9,702 bases of DNA from Desulfatitalea sp. (GCA_013041835.1 JABDRH010000587.1:1-9702), one strand, 5' to 3'; shown: positions 1-7,240, counted from the stretch's first letter. Notes: generated by a model from the sequence alone, not told the origin. A program made the numbers and translations.

Positions 1-826
1 ATATCCGCCCTTGCACCACCAGACCGATCACATCCCGGTCCTTGCGGTCGGCGGTCACGCAAACCTGCTTTTCAAGGGTTCTTTCCAGCGCGAACATTTT
101 GTCCCTTAACTGGGCGGCTTTTTCAAAGTCAACGGCATCGGCAGCAGCGTGCATCTGCCGTTTGATTTTGCGGATCAAGGCAGGTGTGCGCCCTCGGAGA
201 AAGGCGATCACCTCCTTGACCATGGTTTGGTAATCTTCCGGTGTCACGCCGCCAAAACAGGGCCCCATGCACAATCCCATCTGGTAATTGAGACACGGCC
301 GATCGCGTTTTTTAAACGATTCACACCGGCACTTGCACAATTTAAAGGTTTTATAAATAAATTTGAGCGTTTGGCGAACAGCGCCGGCCGATGCATATGG
401 GCCGAAATACAGGGCGTCATCGTTTCCGATTTTACGCACGATGGTCAGGGCGGGATAGGGTTGATTCAAGTCCAGGCGCAAGGCCGGATAACGTTTGTCA
501 TCTTTTAAAACCACGTTGTAGCGCGGCCGGTGGCGCTTGATCAGATTGGATTCAAGAATCAGCGCCTCCTTTTCCGTGTGGGTCAGGATGGTCTCGAAAC
601 GAACGACTCTGGTGAGCAGCAAAGTGGTTTTGGGATCATGCGGTCTTGCCTTTTGGAAGTAGGACTGCAAGCGCTTTTTCAAATTGCGCGCCTTGCCCAC
701 GTAGATGATCTGCGCGCGGTCATCGTACATCAGGTATACCCCGGGGCCGGTGCAGACGGTCTGTACTGCTCGGACGAGCGCGTCAAAGCTTTCTGTCCGG
801 TCATTATGCCGCGTTTCAGGGGTCAT
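1..826 (-). CDS. uvrC: UvrABC excinuclease subunit C, N-terminal part (cut by window edge)
   Basis: UvrC makes the two incisions that flank a DNA lesion after UvrA/UvrB damage recognition. The 275 visible codons cover the N-terminal half. A GIY-YIG nuclease domain (3' incision) spans about residues 25-105, with G29-V30-Y31, Y42-V43-G44, R52 and the ALILE segment ending at E92. A cysteine set follows, C166-x11-C178-x7-C186-x3-C190, matching the spacing of the four cysteines that bind an Fe-S cluster in E. coli UvrC. Next is a UVR motif (FEKAAQLRDKM, about 234-244), which pairs with the C-terminal UVR motif of UvrB. The RNase H-like 5'-incision domain and HhH motifs would lie beyond base 1. The ATG at 826-824 is the only reasonable start: no in-frame ATG, GTG or TTG lies close upstream, and the GIY motif sits at the usual distance. 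No clear ribosome binding site precedes it. The gap to the uvrB stop is 10 bases, which suggests translational coupling. Confidence 0.97.
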   Translation of the reverse strand, partial: MTPETRHNDRTESFDALVRAVQTVCTGPGVYLMYDDRAQIIYVGKARNLKKRLQSYFQKARPHDPKTTLLLTRVVRFETILTHTEKEALILESNLIKRHRPRYNVVLKDDKRYPALRLDLNQPYPALTIVRKIGNDDALYFGPYASAGAVRQTLKFIYKTFKLCKCRCESFKKRDRPCLNYQMGLCMGPCFGGVTPEDYQTMVKEVIAFLRGRTPALIRKIKRQMHAAADAVDFEKAAQLRDKMFALERTLEKQVCVTADRKDRDVIGLVVQGRI

Positions 827-836
827 GTAAGTTGCT

Positions 837-2831
837 TTACGATGGAAACACCAACTTTTGCTTGAGTTGTTTGATCTGGTCCCGCAGCTTGGCTGCCCTT
901 TCAAAGGCCAACTCTCCGGCGGCCTCCCGCATTTGACGGTCCAATTCTTCAATGGTTTGCTCGATGGCGGCTTCGTTGCCGTATTCAGGCAAGGGCGACG
1001 CCACCGCAGGGACCTTGGCTTCATCGGCCGGGTACACCGTCTCAAACAGCGCGGTGATCTCCTTTTGGATGGATTTTGGCTCGATGCCGTGTTGCCGGTT
1101 GAAGTCCTCCTGAATGTGTCTTCGCCGCCCGGTCTCATCCATGGCCTGGCGCATGGAGGCCGTGACGGTATCTGCATAGAGCAACACTTTGCCGTGCCGG
1201 TTGCGGGCCGCCCGGCCGAAGGTTTGAATCAAGGAGCGGGCGGATCGTAAGAATCCCTCTTTATCGGCGTCGAGGATGGCCACCAACCCCACTTCGGGGA
1301 TGTCAAGGCCTTCGCGTAGCAGGTTGATGCCGATGAGCACATCAAACCCGCCCATGCGCAGTTCACGGATGATCTCCATGCGCTCCAGTGTGCTGATATC
1401 CGAATGCAGATAACGTGCCCCAATGCCCATGTCCGTGTAATACTCGGTCAGATCTTCGGCCAGCCGCTTTGTCAGGGTGGTTACCAGGATACGCTGTTTG
1501 CGTTTCTTGCATTGAACGATTTCCGCATAGAGATCATCCACCTGGTGGGCCGCGGGGCGAACCACCACCTGGGGGTCGATTAGGCCTGTGGGCCGAACGA
1601 TCTGTTCGATGACCGCCGGTTGCGATTGGGACAGCTCATACTGAGCCGGTGTGGCCGACACATAGATCACCTGGTTGACGCGCTCTCGCCATTCATCGAA
1701 CCGCAGAGGCCGGTTGTCCAGCGCCGACGGCAGCCGGAATCCGTAGTTGACCAGCGTTTCTTTGCGTGAGCGGTCGCCTTTGTACATCGCCTGCAACTGA
1801 GGGACGGCAATATGGCTCTCGTCGAGGAACATCAGATAGTCGTCGGGAAAATAGTCGAGCAGCGTGGGCGGCGGCTCGCCGGCTTGACGGCCGGTCAAAT
1901 GGCGCGAATAGTTTTCAATGCCGTTGCAGTAACCCAGTTCCTGAATCATCTCCAGATCAAAGCGCGTGCGCTCTTCCACCCGTTGCGCTTCGATCAGTTT
2001 GCCCGCGTCACGCAATTCGTCAACCCGCGGTTTAAGCTCCGCCAAGATGGTTTGGATCGCCCGTTTGAGCGTCTGGCGGGTGGTTACATAGTGACTGGCG
2101 GGAAACACGGTGGCATGCGCCAGGGTGTGCAGCACGTGTCCGCGTAATGGGTCAATCTCTTGCAAGGCATCCACGGTGTCGCCGAAAAAATCCACGCGCA
2201 AAGCCCGGCTCTCCTCGTAAGCGGGGAAGATTTCGACGCGGTCGCCCCGGACCCTGAAGGTACCCCGATGAAAATCCATATCGTTGCGTTGATAGTGCAT
2301 GGCCACCAGGTCCCGAAGCAACTGTTGCCGGGGATATTCATCATCCTGGCGCAGATCGATGCGCATCTCCAAATAATCTTCGGGAGCCCCCAGACCGAAT
2401 ATGCACGAAACGCTGGCCACCACCAATACGTCCCGTCGTGAGAGCACCGAACGCGTGGCAGAATGCCGCATTTTGTCAATCATGTCATTGATGGCGGAGT
2501 CTTTCTGGATGTAGGTGTCGGTGGTGGGAATATAGGCTTCGGGCTGGTAGTAATCATAGTAACTGACAAAGTACTCCACGGCGTTTTCGGGAAACAGCGA
2601 CTTGAATTCGTGATACAGTTGCGCCGCCAATGTCTTGTTGGGGGCGAGAACCAGGGTGGGCCGGTTCAACGTTTCAACGACATTGGCCATGGTAAACGTC
2701 TTGCCGGAACCGGTCACGCCTAGCAACACCTGATCCCTGGTTCCCGATCGCAGGCCTTGGCATAAACGCTCAATGGCCGCGGGCTGGTCCCCCTGGGGAG
2801 TATATTCGGATTTGATCTTGAAACGTTCCAT
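837..2831 (-). CDS. uvrB: UvrABC excinuclease subunit B (damage-verifying helicase)
   Basis: UvrB is loaded onto DNA by UvrA, verifies damage by ATP-driven strand separation, and recruits UvrC. At 664 residues it has the usual family length and looks intact. Visible motifs are Walker A GVTGSGKT (38-45), the tyrosine-rich beta-hairpin that clamps one DNA strand (Y91, Y92, Y94, Y95), and the Walker B/DESH box (D337-H340). Superfamily 2 motif [11 protein letters not shown] lies at 536-544, and a UVR motif ([11 protein letters not shown]) near the C-terminus binds the matching motif in UvrC. AAGGTG lies just upstream of the ATG as a ribosome binding site. The gene sits 44 bases after ispF and 10 bases before uvrC on the same strand, so all three are probably co-transcribed. 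I see no convincing LexA box upstream of uvrB or ispF, so SOS control is not supported by the sequence. Confidence 0.98.
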   Translation of the reverse strand: MERFKIKSEYTPQGDQPAAIERLCQGLRSGTRDQVLLGVTGSGKTFTMANVVETLNRPTLVLAPNKTLAAQLYHEFKSLFPENAVEYFVSYYDYYQPEAYIPTTDTYIQKDSAINDMIDKMRHSATRSVLSRRDVLVVASVSCIFGLGAPEDYLEMRIDLRQDDEYPRQQLLRDLVAMHYQRNDMDFHRGTFRVRGDRVEIFPAYEESRALRVDFFGDTVDALQEIDPLRGHVLHTLAHATVFPASHYVTTRQTLKRAIQTILAELKPRVDELRDAGKLIEAQRVEERTRFDLEMIQELGYCNGIENYSRHLTGRQAGEPPPTLLDYFPDDYLMFLDESHIAVPQLQAMYKGDRSRKETLVNYGFRLPSALDNRPLRFDEWRERVNQVIYVSATPAQYELSQSQPAVIEQIVRPTGLIDPQVVVRPAAHQVDDLYAEIVQCKKRKQRILVTTLTKRLAEDLTEYYTDMGIGARYLHSDISTLERMEIIRELRMGGFDVLIGINLLREGLDIPEVGLVAILDADKEGFLRSARSLIQTFGRAARNRHGKVLLYADTVTASMRQAMDETGRRRHIQEDFNRQHGIEPKSIQKEITALFETVYPADEAKVPAVASPLPEYGNEAAIEQTIEELDRQMREAAGELAFERAAKLRDQIKQLKQKLVFPS

Positions 2832-2875
2832 GGCACCTTGGGATTTCGCAGGCCGCGCGTATTAAGGGTCGTTTT

Positions 2876-3364
2876 TCACGAAGATAAGCGGGGCGAACGG
2901 CTGATGAGGGCGACGCACATGGCCGCCATGCCCTCTCCGGCGCCAATGTACCCCAATCCCTCGGTGGTGGTGGCTTTAATGCCGATATTATCCGCTGTCG
3001 TCCGCAATGCGTCGGCCATGGCCTGCTGCATGGCCGTACGGTAGGGTGCCAGCTTGGGCGCCTGGGCGAAAATGGTGGCATCCAGATTGACCAGAGCAAA
3101 GCCCTTCTCCTGCAACAGATGTATGGTTTTCCCAAGCAATTCAATGCTGTAAATGCCTTTGAACCGCTCATCGCCATCCGGGAAATGGGTGCCGATATCA
3201 CCTAAGGCAGCGGCTCCGAGAAGCGCATCGCATGCCGCGTGCACCAACACATCCGCGTCTGAGTGCCCGAGCAATCCTTTTTCAAACGGAATGGTGACCC
3301 CGCCCAGGACCAGGGGGCGGCCTGCCACCAACCGATGCACATCGTATCCCATTCCAATTCGCAT
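2876..3364 (-). CDS. ispF: 2-C-methyl-D-erythritol 2,4-cyclodiphosphate synthase
   Basis: IspF cyclises CDP-methylerythritol 2-phosphate to MECDP with release of CMP, in the cytosolic MEP pathway to isoprenoids. The 162-residue product has the usual length. It shows the Zn ligands D8, H10 (GYDVHRL) and H42 (HSDADVLVH), the GDIGTHFPD segment (55-63), and the T132-T133-T134-E135 stretch of the CDP-binding region, ending near the GAGEG motif (141-145). The reading frame stays open upstream to an ATG at 3577, which would add 71 residues. I reject that start because those residues resemble no IspF N-terminus, reach into the divergent promoter region and overlap the first codons of mlaE. The ATG at 3364 begins exactly at the family's conserved N-terminus and has a GAGGTGA ribosome binding site. 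ispF is often found beside ispD or cysS; here it leads uvrB and uvrC, and its role in that group is probably only shared transcription. Confidence 0.96.
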   Translation of the reverse strand: MRIGMGYDVHRLVAGRPLVLGGVTIPFEKGLLGHSDADVLVHAACDALLGAAALGDIGTHFPDGDERFKGIYSIELLGKTIHLLQEKGFALVNLDATIFAQAPKLAPYRTAMQQAMADALRTTADNIGIKATTTEGLGYIGAGEGMAAMCVALISRSPRLSS

Positions 3365-3366
3365 AG

Positions 3367-3373
3367 TCACCTC
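3367..3373 (-). promoter_or_regulatory. ribosome binding site of ispF
   Basis: On the minus strand this reads GAGGTGA, a seven-base match to the anti-Shine-Dalgarno sequence, just before the ATG at 3364. It decides the ispF start in favour of 3364 over the longer open frame beginning at 3577. Confidence 0.75.
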
Positions 3374-3389
3374 GTTCCTCAATGGGGGC

Positions 3390-3418
3390 AACGTACAACG
3401 CCGTGCCCGGTTTTTCAA
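3390..3418 (-). promoter_or_regulatory. candidate sigma-70 promoter for ispF-uvrB-uvrC
   Basis: On the minus strand a -35-like TTGAAA (3418-3413) is followed by a 17-base spacer and a weak -10-like TACGTT (3395-3390). Transcription would start near 3383, giving a leader of about 20 bases before the ispF ATG. The -35 matches consensus at five of six positions; the -10 is poor. This is by-eye matching in a region that must hold a promoter for this operon, so the place is plausible but the exact boxes are uncertain. Confidence 0.3.
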
Positions 3419-3434
3419 GGCGCGTAAGGCGCGT
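3417..3434. repeat. 9-base tandem duplication
   Basis: AAGGCGCGT occurs twice head to tail (3417-3425 and 3426-3434) in the divergent intergenic region, directly upstream of the candidate ispF -35 box. It could be a paired protein-binding site or simply a chance slippage duplication; nothing else in the window repeats it. Confidence 0.6.
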
Positions 3435-3436
3435 GG

Positions 3437-3457
3437 CCCATCATCGCGTTTGATGGG
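3437..3457. repeat. inverted repeat in the divergent intergenic region
   Basis: CCCATCA (3437-3443) and TGATGGG (3451-3457) form a perfect 7-base inverted repeat around a 7-base centre (TCGCGTT). It lies between the two candidate divergent promoters. It could be an operator for a dimeric regulator or a short hairpin. There is no proper T-tract after it on either strand, so a terminator is unlikely. Confidence 0.5.
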
Positions 3458-3486
3458 TGCTGTTTTGCCGCACGGAAAAAGCCCCA

Positions 3487-3536
3487 TTGTTGCAAACGCC
3501 ATGTTTTTGCTATAAAAGTGCGATACTTCATAAAAT
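3487..3536 (+). promoter_or_regulatory. candidate promoter(s) for the mla-type operon
   Basis: This AT-rich stretch upstream of the permease gene offers overlapping sigma-70-like choices. One is TTGTTG (3487-3492) with an 18-base spacer to TATAAA (3511-3516). Another is TTGCTA (3507-3512) with an 18-base spacer to TAAAAT (3531-3536), which would leave a very short leader before the ATG at 3558. The base composition contrasts with the GC-rich surroundings, which supports a promoter here, but I cannot tell which pair is used. Confidence 0.35.
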
Positions 3537-3557
3537 CGAGCGACTGGACGCAAGTCA

Positions 3558-4718
3558 ATGAATATGAGATCGCCCACGGTCGAAACTGCCCGCGCGAAAA
3601 CCGAGTTCTACAACGTGGTCACCAGTAAGGACGGGGCTGTCGGCATCCAATTCATCGGCCGGATCGACCATCAGGTAGCAGCGGTGATCCTGAAAATGCT
3701 TTTGGACGATGTTAAACACCGCCGTCCGCGCCAGGTGACCGTGGATCTGAACCGCGTAACCTATTTCGATGATTTCGGTGTGTTGATCCTCGCCGAGCTT
3801 CGCAATTGGCTGGATGAAAACCAAATTCCATTCCGCCTGGTCCAACCGCCTGTCAAGGCGGCTGAAATCCTTACCCTGACGAACTTTGACAATATGGATT
3901 TGTGCGCTCCCCTGCCGCGCCCCAAAGGCAACCCTATGATCGTTCGACTGGGGGATGCGGCCATCCGAACTGCCGACAATGTGCGCCATCTGGTGTCATT
4001 TCTCGGATCGGTCGTGCTTTGCATGCTGCATGCCGCGCGTCACCCTAAAAGCCTGCGCTGGGGAGATATTCTGGTGCTGATGCAGAAAACCGGGGTAGAT
4101 GCCGTTCCCATTGTTGGCCTTATCAGTTTTTTACTGGGCCTGATCATGGCTTTTGTCTCCAGTCTGCAGTTGGCGCAGTTCGGCGCCAGTATTTATGTGG
4201 CCCGGCTGGTCGCCCTGTCCATGGTGTCGGAATTGGGCCCCATCATGACGGCCATCGTGGTGTCCGGTCGCTCTGGATCAGCCTTTGCCGCCGAGATCGG
4301 CTCCATGCGCATCTCAGACGAGATTGACGCGCTCTTCACCATGGGTTTTTCACCCACGCTATTTCTGGCCGTGCCGCGGATTATCGCCGCCGTGCTGGTA
4401 GTACCCCTGCTGACGCTGTTCTCGGATTTGTTCGCCATCATAGGGGGGCTGGTGATCAGTGTCACCATGCTCGATCTAACGGTGAGCACTTATGTGGATC
4501 AAACCATCAAAGCCTTGGACTTGTTTGAATTTATGTGGGGTTTGTCTAAAAGCGTCGTGTTCGCCGCGCTGATCTCCTGGATCGCCTGCCTTCGCGGCTT
4601 CGAGGTGCGCGGCGGCTCGGCCGAAGTGGGCAACGCCGCCACATCGGCGGTGGTGAGCGGCATCTTCTTGATCATTTTGTTCGACTCCATGTTTGCCGTC
4701 ATCCGCAGCTATTGGTGA
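3558..4718 (+). CDS. mlaE: STAS-MlaE fusion: lipid ABC transporter permease
   Basis: This is the inner-membrane permease of an Mla-type phospholipid transporter. It has two parts. Residues about 17-118 form a STAS domain like MlaB (GRID near 34-37, then a beta strand ending VTYFDDFG at 67-74). Residues about 140-386 form the MlaE permease with several hydrophobic helices. The family hallmark SELGPIMTAIVVSGRSGSAF (224-243) is followed by AAEIGSMRISDEIDAL (244-259). In E. coli the STAS protein MlaB is a separate subunit that binds the ATPase MlaF; here it is fused to the permease. The position matching the functionally important Ser/Thr of STAS domains (SpoIIAA Ser58, MlaB Thr52) is Asp72. The ribosome binding site is weak (GGA nine bases before the ATG). 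The stop lies 6 bases before the ATPase gene. A PqiA- or Mce-type role is less likely given the MlaE signature. Direction of transport cannot be read from sequence. Confidence 0.93.
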   Translation: MNMRSPTVETARAKTEFYNVVTSKDGAVGIQFIGRIDHQVAAVILKMLLDDVKHRRPRQVTVDLNRVTYFDDFGVLILAELRNWLDENQIPFRLVQPPVKAAEILTLTNFDNMDLCAPLPRPKGNPMIVRLGDAAIRTADNVRHLVSFLGSVVLCMLHAARHPKSLRWGDILVLMQKTGVDAVPIVGLISFLLGLIMAFVSSLQLAQFGASIYVARLVALSMVSELGPIMTAIVVSGRSGSAFAAEIGSMRISDEIDALFTMGFSPTLFLAVPRIIAAVLVVPLLTLFSDLFAIIGGLVISVTMLDLTVSTYVDQTIKALDLFEFMWGLSKSVVFAALISWIACLRGFEVRGGSAEVGNAATSAVVSGIFLIILFDSMFAVIRSYW

Positions 4719-4724
4719 TATGCA

Positions 4725-5510
4725 ATGGAAGATAATGCCCAGGTCATGATAACAGTGGATCATCTGGAGGCGCGTTACGGCGACACACCGGTTTTGAAAG
4801 ATGTCAGCCTGGACGTGCACAAGGGCGAAATCCTGGCTGTCATCGGCGGCAGCGGCTGCGGCAAAACGACCTTATTGCGGCATATGGTGGGCCTGCGGCA
4901 GCCCTTAAGCGGCCGCATCACCATCGACGGGATCGACATCACCAACGGCGATGAAGCGAGCTTTGCGCTGGCCCTGCAAAAAATCGGCATTCTGTTTCAA
5001 GGCGGCGCCCTTTTCGGCTCCATGACCATCGCCGAAAATGTCGCCCTGCCCATCGAGACCTACACCGACCTGCCGCAGTCAGCCGTCAACGCCTTGGTGC
5101 GCATGAAACTGTGCAGTGTCGACCTAAGAGGCTACGAAGAGCACCTGCCCTCGGAATTGAGCGGCGGCATGATCAAGCGTGCCGCCCTGGCCCGGGCCCT
5201 GGCCTTGAATCCGCAAATTCTCTTTCTGGACGAACCCACGGCCGGATTGGACCCGGTCATTTCGGCCGAAATCGAAGAGCTGATTTTGCGCATCAATCAC
5301 AGCATCGGGACGACGATGGTGATCATTACCCATTCACTCAATATTATTTTTAATGTTGCGCACCGAGTCGTCATGCTGGATAAATCAGCCAGGGGGGTCG
5401 TGGCCCAGGGTGATCCCAACGAGATGAAGGTGAGCAGCCCGGATCCCCTGGTGCGTCAGTTTTTCAACCGACAAACCAGCTTGAGCAAACGGCAACTATG
5501 GCGACTTTAA
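4725..5510 (+). CDS. mlaF: Mla-type lipid ABC transporter ATP-binding protein
   Basis: This is the cytoplasmic ATPase that drives the MlaE-type permease. The 261 residues hold all ABC ATPase motifs: Walker A GGSGCGKT (41-48), Q-loop Q92 in FQGGALF (a hallmark of the MlaF/Mkl subfamily), signature LSGGM (145-149), Walker B ILFLDEP with catalytic E170, D-loop GLD (174-176) and switch H203. LSGGM in place of LSGGQ is usual in MCE-linked ATPases. The start is the ATG six bases after the mlaE stop, with GGTGA overlapping that stop as the ribosome binding site. A second in-frame ATG at residue 8 is possible. The 3' end overlaps the MCE gene by 13 bases, which points to coupled translation. The C-terminal tail after about residue 225 is in the region where E. 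coli MlaF contacts MlaB. Confidence 0.95.
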   Translation: MEDNAQVMITVDHLEARYGDTPVLKDVSLDVHKGEILAVIGGSGCGKTTLLRHMVGLRQPLSGRITIDGIDITNGDEASFALALQKIGILFQGGALFGSMTIAENVALPIETYTDLPQSAVNALVRMKLCSVDLRGYEEHLPSELSGGMIKRAALARALALNPQILFLDEPTAGLDPVISAEIEELILRINHSIGTTMVIITHSLNIIFNVAHRVVMLDKSARGVVAQGDPNEMKVSSPDPLVRQFFNRQTSLSKRQLWRL

Positions 5511-6508
5511 GAACCAAATTCAGCGTAGGCCTCTTTCTGATTGTCGGCGTGGTCATCATCAGTGTCGGCATTATTTGGCTGGGTATGTCCAAATACCTCG
5601 AAAAGGGACAATTTTTCGTGGCCTATTTCGACGAATCGATCCAGGGTCTGGATAAAGACTCACCCGTCAAATATCGGGGTGTCTATATCGGTCGCGTGCA
5701 CCATGTCGGTTTGGCCCCCGACGAGAAACTTATCGAAGTCGTGATGAAGGTGGAGACCGACCTAAAGCCCGAGGCGTTGACCAAGGATGTCGTGGCCCAA
5801 CTCAAATCGGTCGGCATCACCGGGTTGATGTTCATCGAACTGGAGCACAGCGAGGATCGCGCCCAATTTGTCTATCCGCCTGCGGGAATTGTTCCGCCCT
5901 ATCCCGTGGTACCCACCCAATCTTCTGAAATTACAAAATTTTTCAAGGGTATCGATGATTTATTCGCCCTTTTCAGAGCCATCGACACTCAGGAGATCTC
6001 AGACCAATTGGTCCGGACGCTGCGAAAGGTTAACCGAACCATTGACGCGGCCCAGCTCGAAACCATGGCGACGGATTTACGCCAGACGCTGCAAAACACC
6101 AAGGACTTGATTGCTTCGGACAACGCCCGGCAATTGATTGCATCCCTGCGCCGCGCTTCGGACAGTTTTGACAGTGCGGCCCAAAATGCCGACGGCGGGA
6201 TCTCTGAAATACGGCAAACGATCTCCCGCCTTGAAGATGCCATTGAAAACAGCGATGACGATATTCAGCAAATGACCGCCGACCTGAAGACCTCGGCCCG
6301 GCAGTTAAAGCGCGCCATGGAAACAGCCGCCGTGCTCTTGGAAAACACCGACCGGAAAGTGGACACCATGCAACGACAGATCCTTGCAACGCTGATGAGC
6401 ATCGAGCAATCCAGCAATACACTGAACCGCTTTTTGGACCGCGTTGCCGTTCAACCGTCGCAGATTGTCTTCAGCGGAAACCCGCCTGAAAAGCCTTCGG
6501 CGCCGTGA
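5498..6508 (+). CDS. mlaD: MlaD-type MCE-domain lipid transport protein with long helical tail
   Basis: This is the substrate-handling MCE subunit, anchored in the inner membrane and facing the periplasm. One N-terminal membrane helix (about residues 8-30) is followed by a single MCE domain (about 37-118: KYRGVYIGRV at 58-67 and a later SVGITGLMFIEL segment). After that comes a long, mostly helical, charged region (about 145-310) with regular hydrophobic spacing, and a proline-rich end (QPSQIVF through EKPSAP). At 336 residues it is much longer than E. coli MlaD (about 183), the excess being the helical tail. MCE proteins form hexameric rings with a central lipid channel; a tail like this could form a tube across the periplasm, as in other MCE proteins with helical needles. 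The start overlaps the ATPase gene by 13 bases and has only a weak ribosome binding site, consistent with coupling. MlaD is the closest family name, although the architecture is not that of E. coli MlaD. Confidence 0.92.
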   Translation: MATLRTKFSVGLFLIVGVVIISVGIIWLGMSKYLEKGQFFVAYFDESIQGLDKDSPVKYRGVYIGRVHHVGLAPDEKLIEVVMKVETDLKPEALTKDVVAQLKSVGITGLMFIELEHSEDRAQFVYPPAGIVPPYPVVPTQSSEITKFFKGIDDLFALFRAIDTQEISDQLVRTLRKVNRTIDAAQLETMATDLRQTLQNTKDLIASDNARQLIASLRRASDSFDSAAQNADGGISEIRQTISRLEDAIENSDDDIQQMTADLKTSARQLKRAMETAAVLLENTDRKVDTMQRQILATLMSIEQSSNTLNRFLDRVAVQPSQIVFSGNPPEKPSAP

Positions 6509-6544
6509 CGATGGATCCGGAAACTTAAAGGAAAGTATGGATTT

Positions 6545-7213
6545 ATGACCCACGAGGTTCCATGCATGATTGACAAGGCGAACAGGCCAAATTTTCGGCG
6601 ACACGCATTGATATTGGTCCTTGCCGCATTGCTGCCGACAGCGTGCATCGGCCCCCGGTCAACGTCGGATCCGGTTTACTACTACACGCTGGAAGAAGCC
6701 GCCGAACCGCCACATTTCCAGCGGCGTCTGCCCCAGGTGGTGCGAGTGGAGCGCTTCACCGCCAACCCGCCGTTCAACTCCCAACACATCGTTTACGCGG
6801 ACAAAGGACTGCATCGCAACACTTATGCCCATTTCAGATGGATCGCTCCTCCCGGAGAACTCTTCTCTTTTTTTCTAACGCGTTATCTGCAGCAAAGTGA
6901 GGCGTTCAAAGCCGTGCTCCCGCCCGACGCAAGCACGCCGCCGACACACCATGTTCACGGATGGATCGAGACTTTTCTGGAGGAGGACTACAAAGATCCG
7001 GCCCAGGCCTCTCTATCGGTCAATATTTCGCTGATCGACGGGCATAATCCCGATCCGGTCCAACGACTTATCTTCCAAAAAAGGTACCACACGAAAGCGC
7101 CCTGCAATGATAAAACACCGGCCGCCCTGTCCGAAGCCATGAGCAAGGCCGCAGCCTCGCTCAGCGCGCAAATCGCCAAAGACATCCATGAATACCTGTC
7201 GAAGGTGAATTAG
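6545..7213 (+). CDS. PqiC/ABC_trans_aux-type outer-membrane lipoprotein of the lipid transporter
   Basis: This is probably the outer-membrane partner of the MCE protein. A basic n-region and hydrophobic stretch (about residues 18-30) end in LPTAC, where Cys34 would be lipidated. The box is slightly atypical because Pro replaces the usual Leu at -3. The mature part begins with YYYTLEEA, then VVRVERFTANPPFNSQHIVY and FRWIAPPGEL, a pattern typical of the ABC_trans_aux family that includes E. coli PqiC. The C-terminal end is helical (LSEAMSKAAASLSAQIAKDI). Two starts are possible: the ATG at 6545 (AAGGA 12 bases upstream) or the ATG at 6566 (GAGG 8 bases upstream), which gives a shorter, more typical signal peptide; I consider them about equally likely. 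It lies 36 bases after the MCE gene. In Pqi systems the PqiC lipoprotein caps the MCE tube at the outer membrane, and the same job is inferred here. Confidence 0.85.
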   Translation: MTHEVPCMIDKANRPNFRRHALILVLAALLPTACIGPRSTSDPVYYYTLEEAAEPPHFQRRLPQVVRVERFTANPPFNSQHIVYADKGLHRNTYAHFRWIAPPGELFSFFLTRYLQQSEAFKAVLPPDASTPPTHHVHGWIETFLEEDYKDPAQASLSVNISLIDGHNPDPVQRLIFQKRYHTKAPCNDKTPAALSEAMSKAAASLSAQIAKDIHEYLSKVN

Positions 7214-7229
7214 AGGGCGGGAAAGAAAC

Positions 7230-7234
7230 AGGAG
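7230..7234 (+). promoter_or_regulatory. ribosome binding site of pgi
   Basis: AGGAG lies six bases before the pgi ATG, the strongest and best-spaced ribosome binding site among the plus-strand genes here. It fixes the start at 7241 and suggests that pgi is translated independently of the lipoprotein gene just upstream. Confidence 0.75.
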
Positions 7235-7240
7235 ATTGCC

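Noticed and set aside
149..865. Two plus-strand open frames (149-508 and 530-865) at the left edge.
   Set aside because: Both are antisense to uvrC, whose GIY-YIG, cysteine and UVR motifs read clearly on the minus strand.
2830..2850. TGGCAC followed by a TCGCA-like segment, suggesting a sigma-54 promoter.
   Set aside because: The spacing between the two elements is too long for sigma-54, and it would read plus-strand into antisense of ispF.
3437..3470. Inverted repeat followed by TTTT as an intrinsic terminator.
   Set aside because: The 7-base stem is short, the T-run is only four bases and is separated from the stem, and no plus-strand gene ends upstream of it.
3460..3475. CTGT-N8-ACGG, resembling an E. 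coli-type LexA box, in the region upstream of ispF-uvrB-uvrC.
   Set aside because: The second half-site differs from ACAG, the inner bases are not AT-rich or palindromic, and LexA motifs differ among lineages; the match is no better than chance.
3365..3577. Upstream extension of ispF to an ATG at 3577, giving a 233-residue product.
   Set aside because: The extra 71 residues do not resemble IspF, would overlap the start of mlaE on the other strand, and would consume the whole promoter region. The ATG at 3364 has a good ribosome binding site and matches the family N-terminus.
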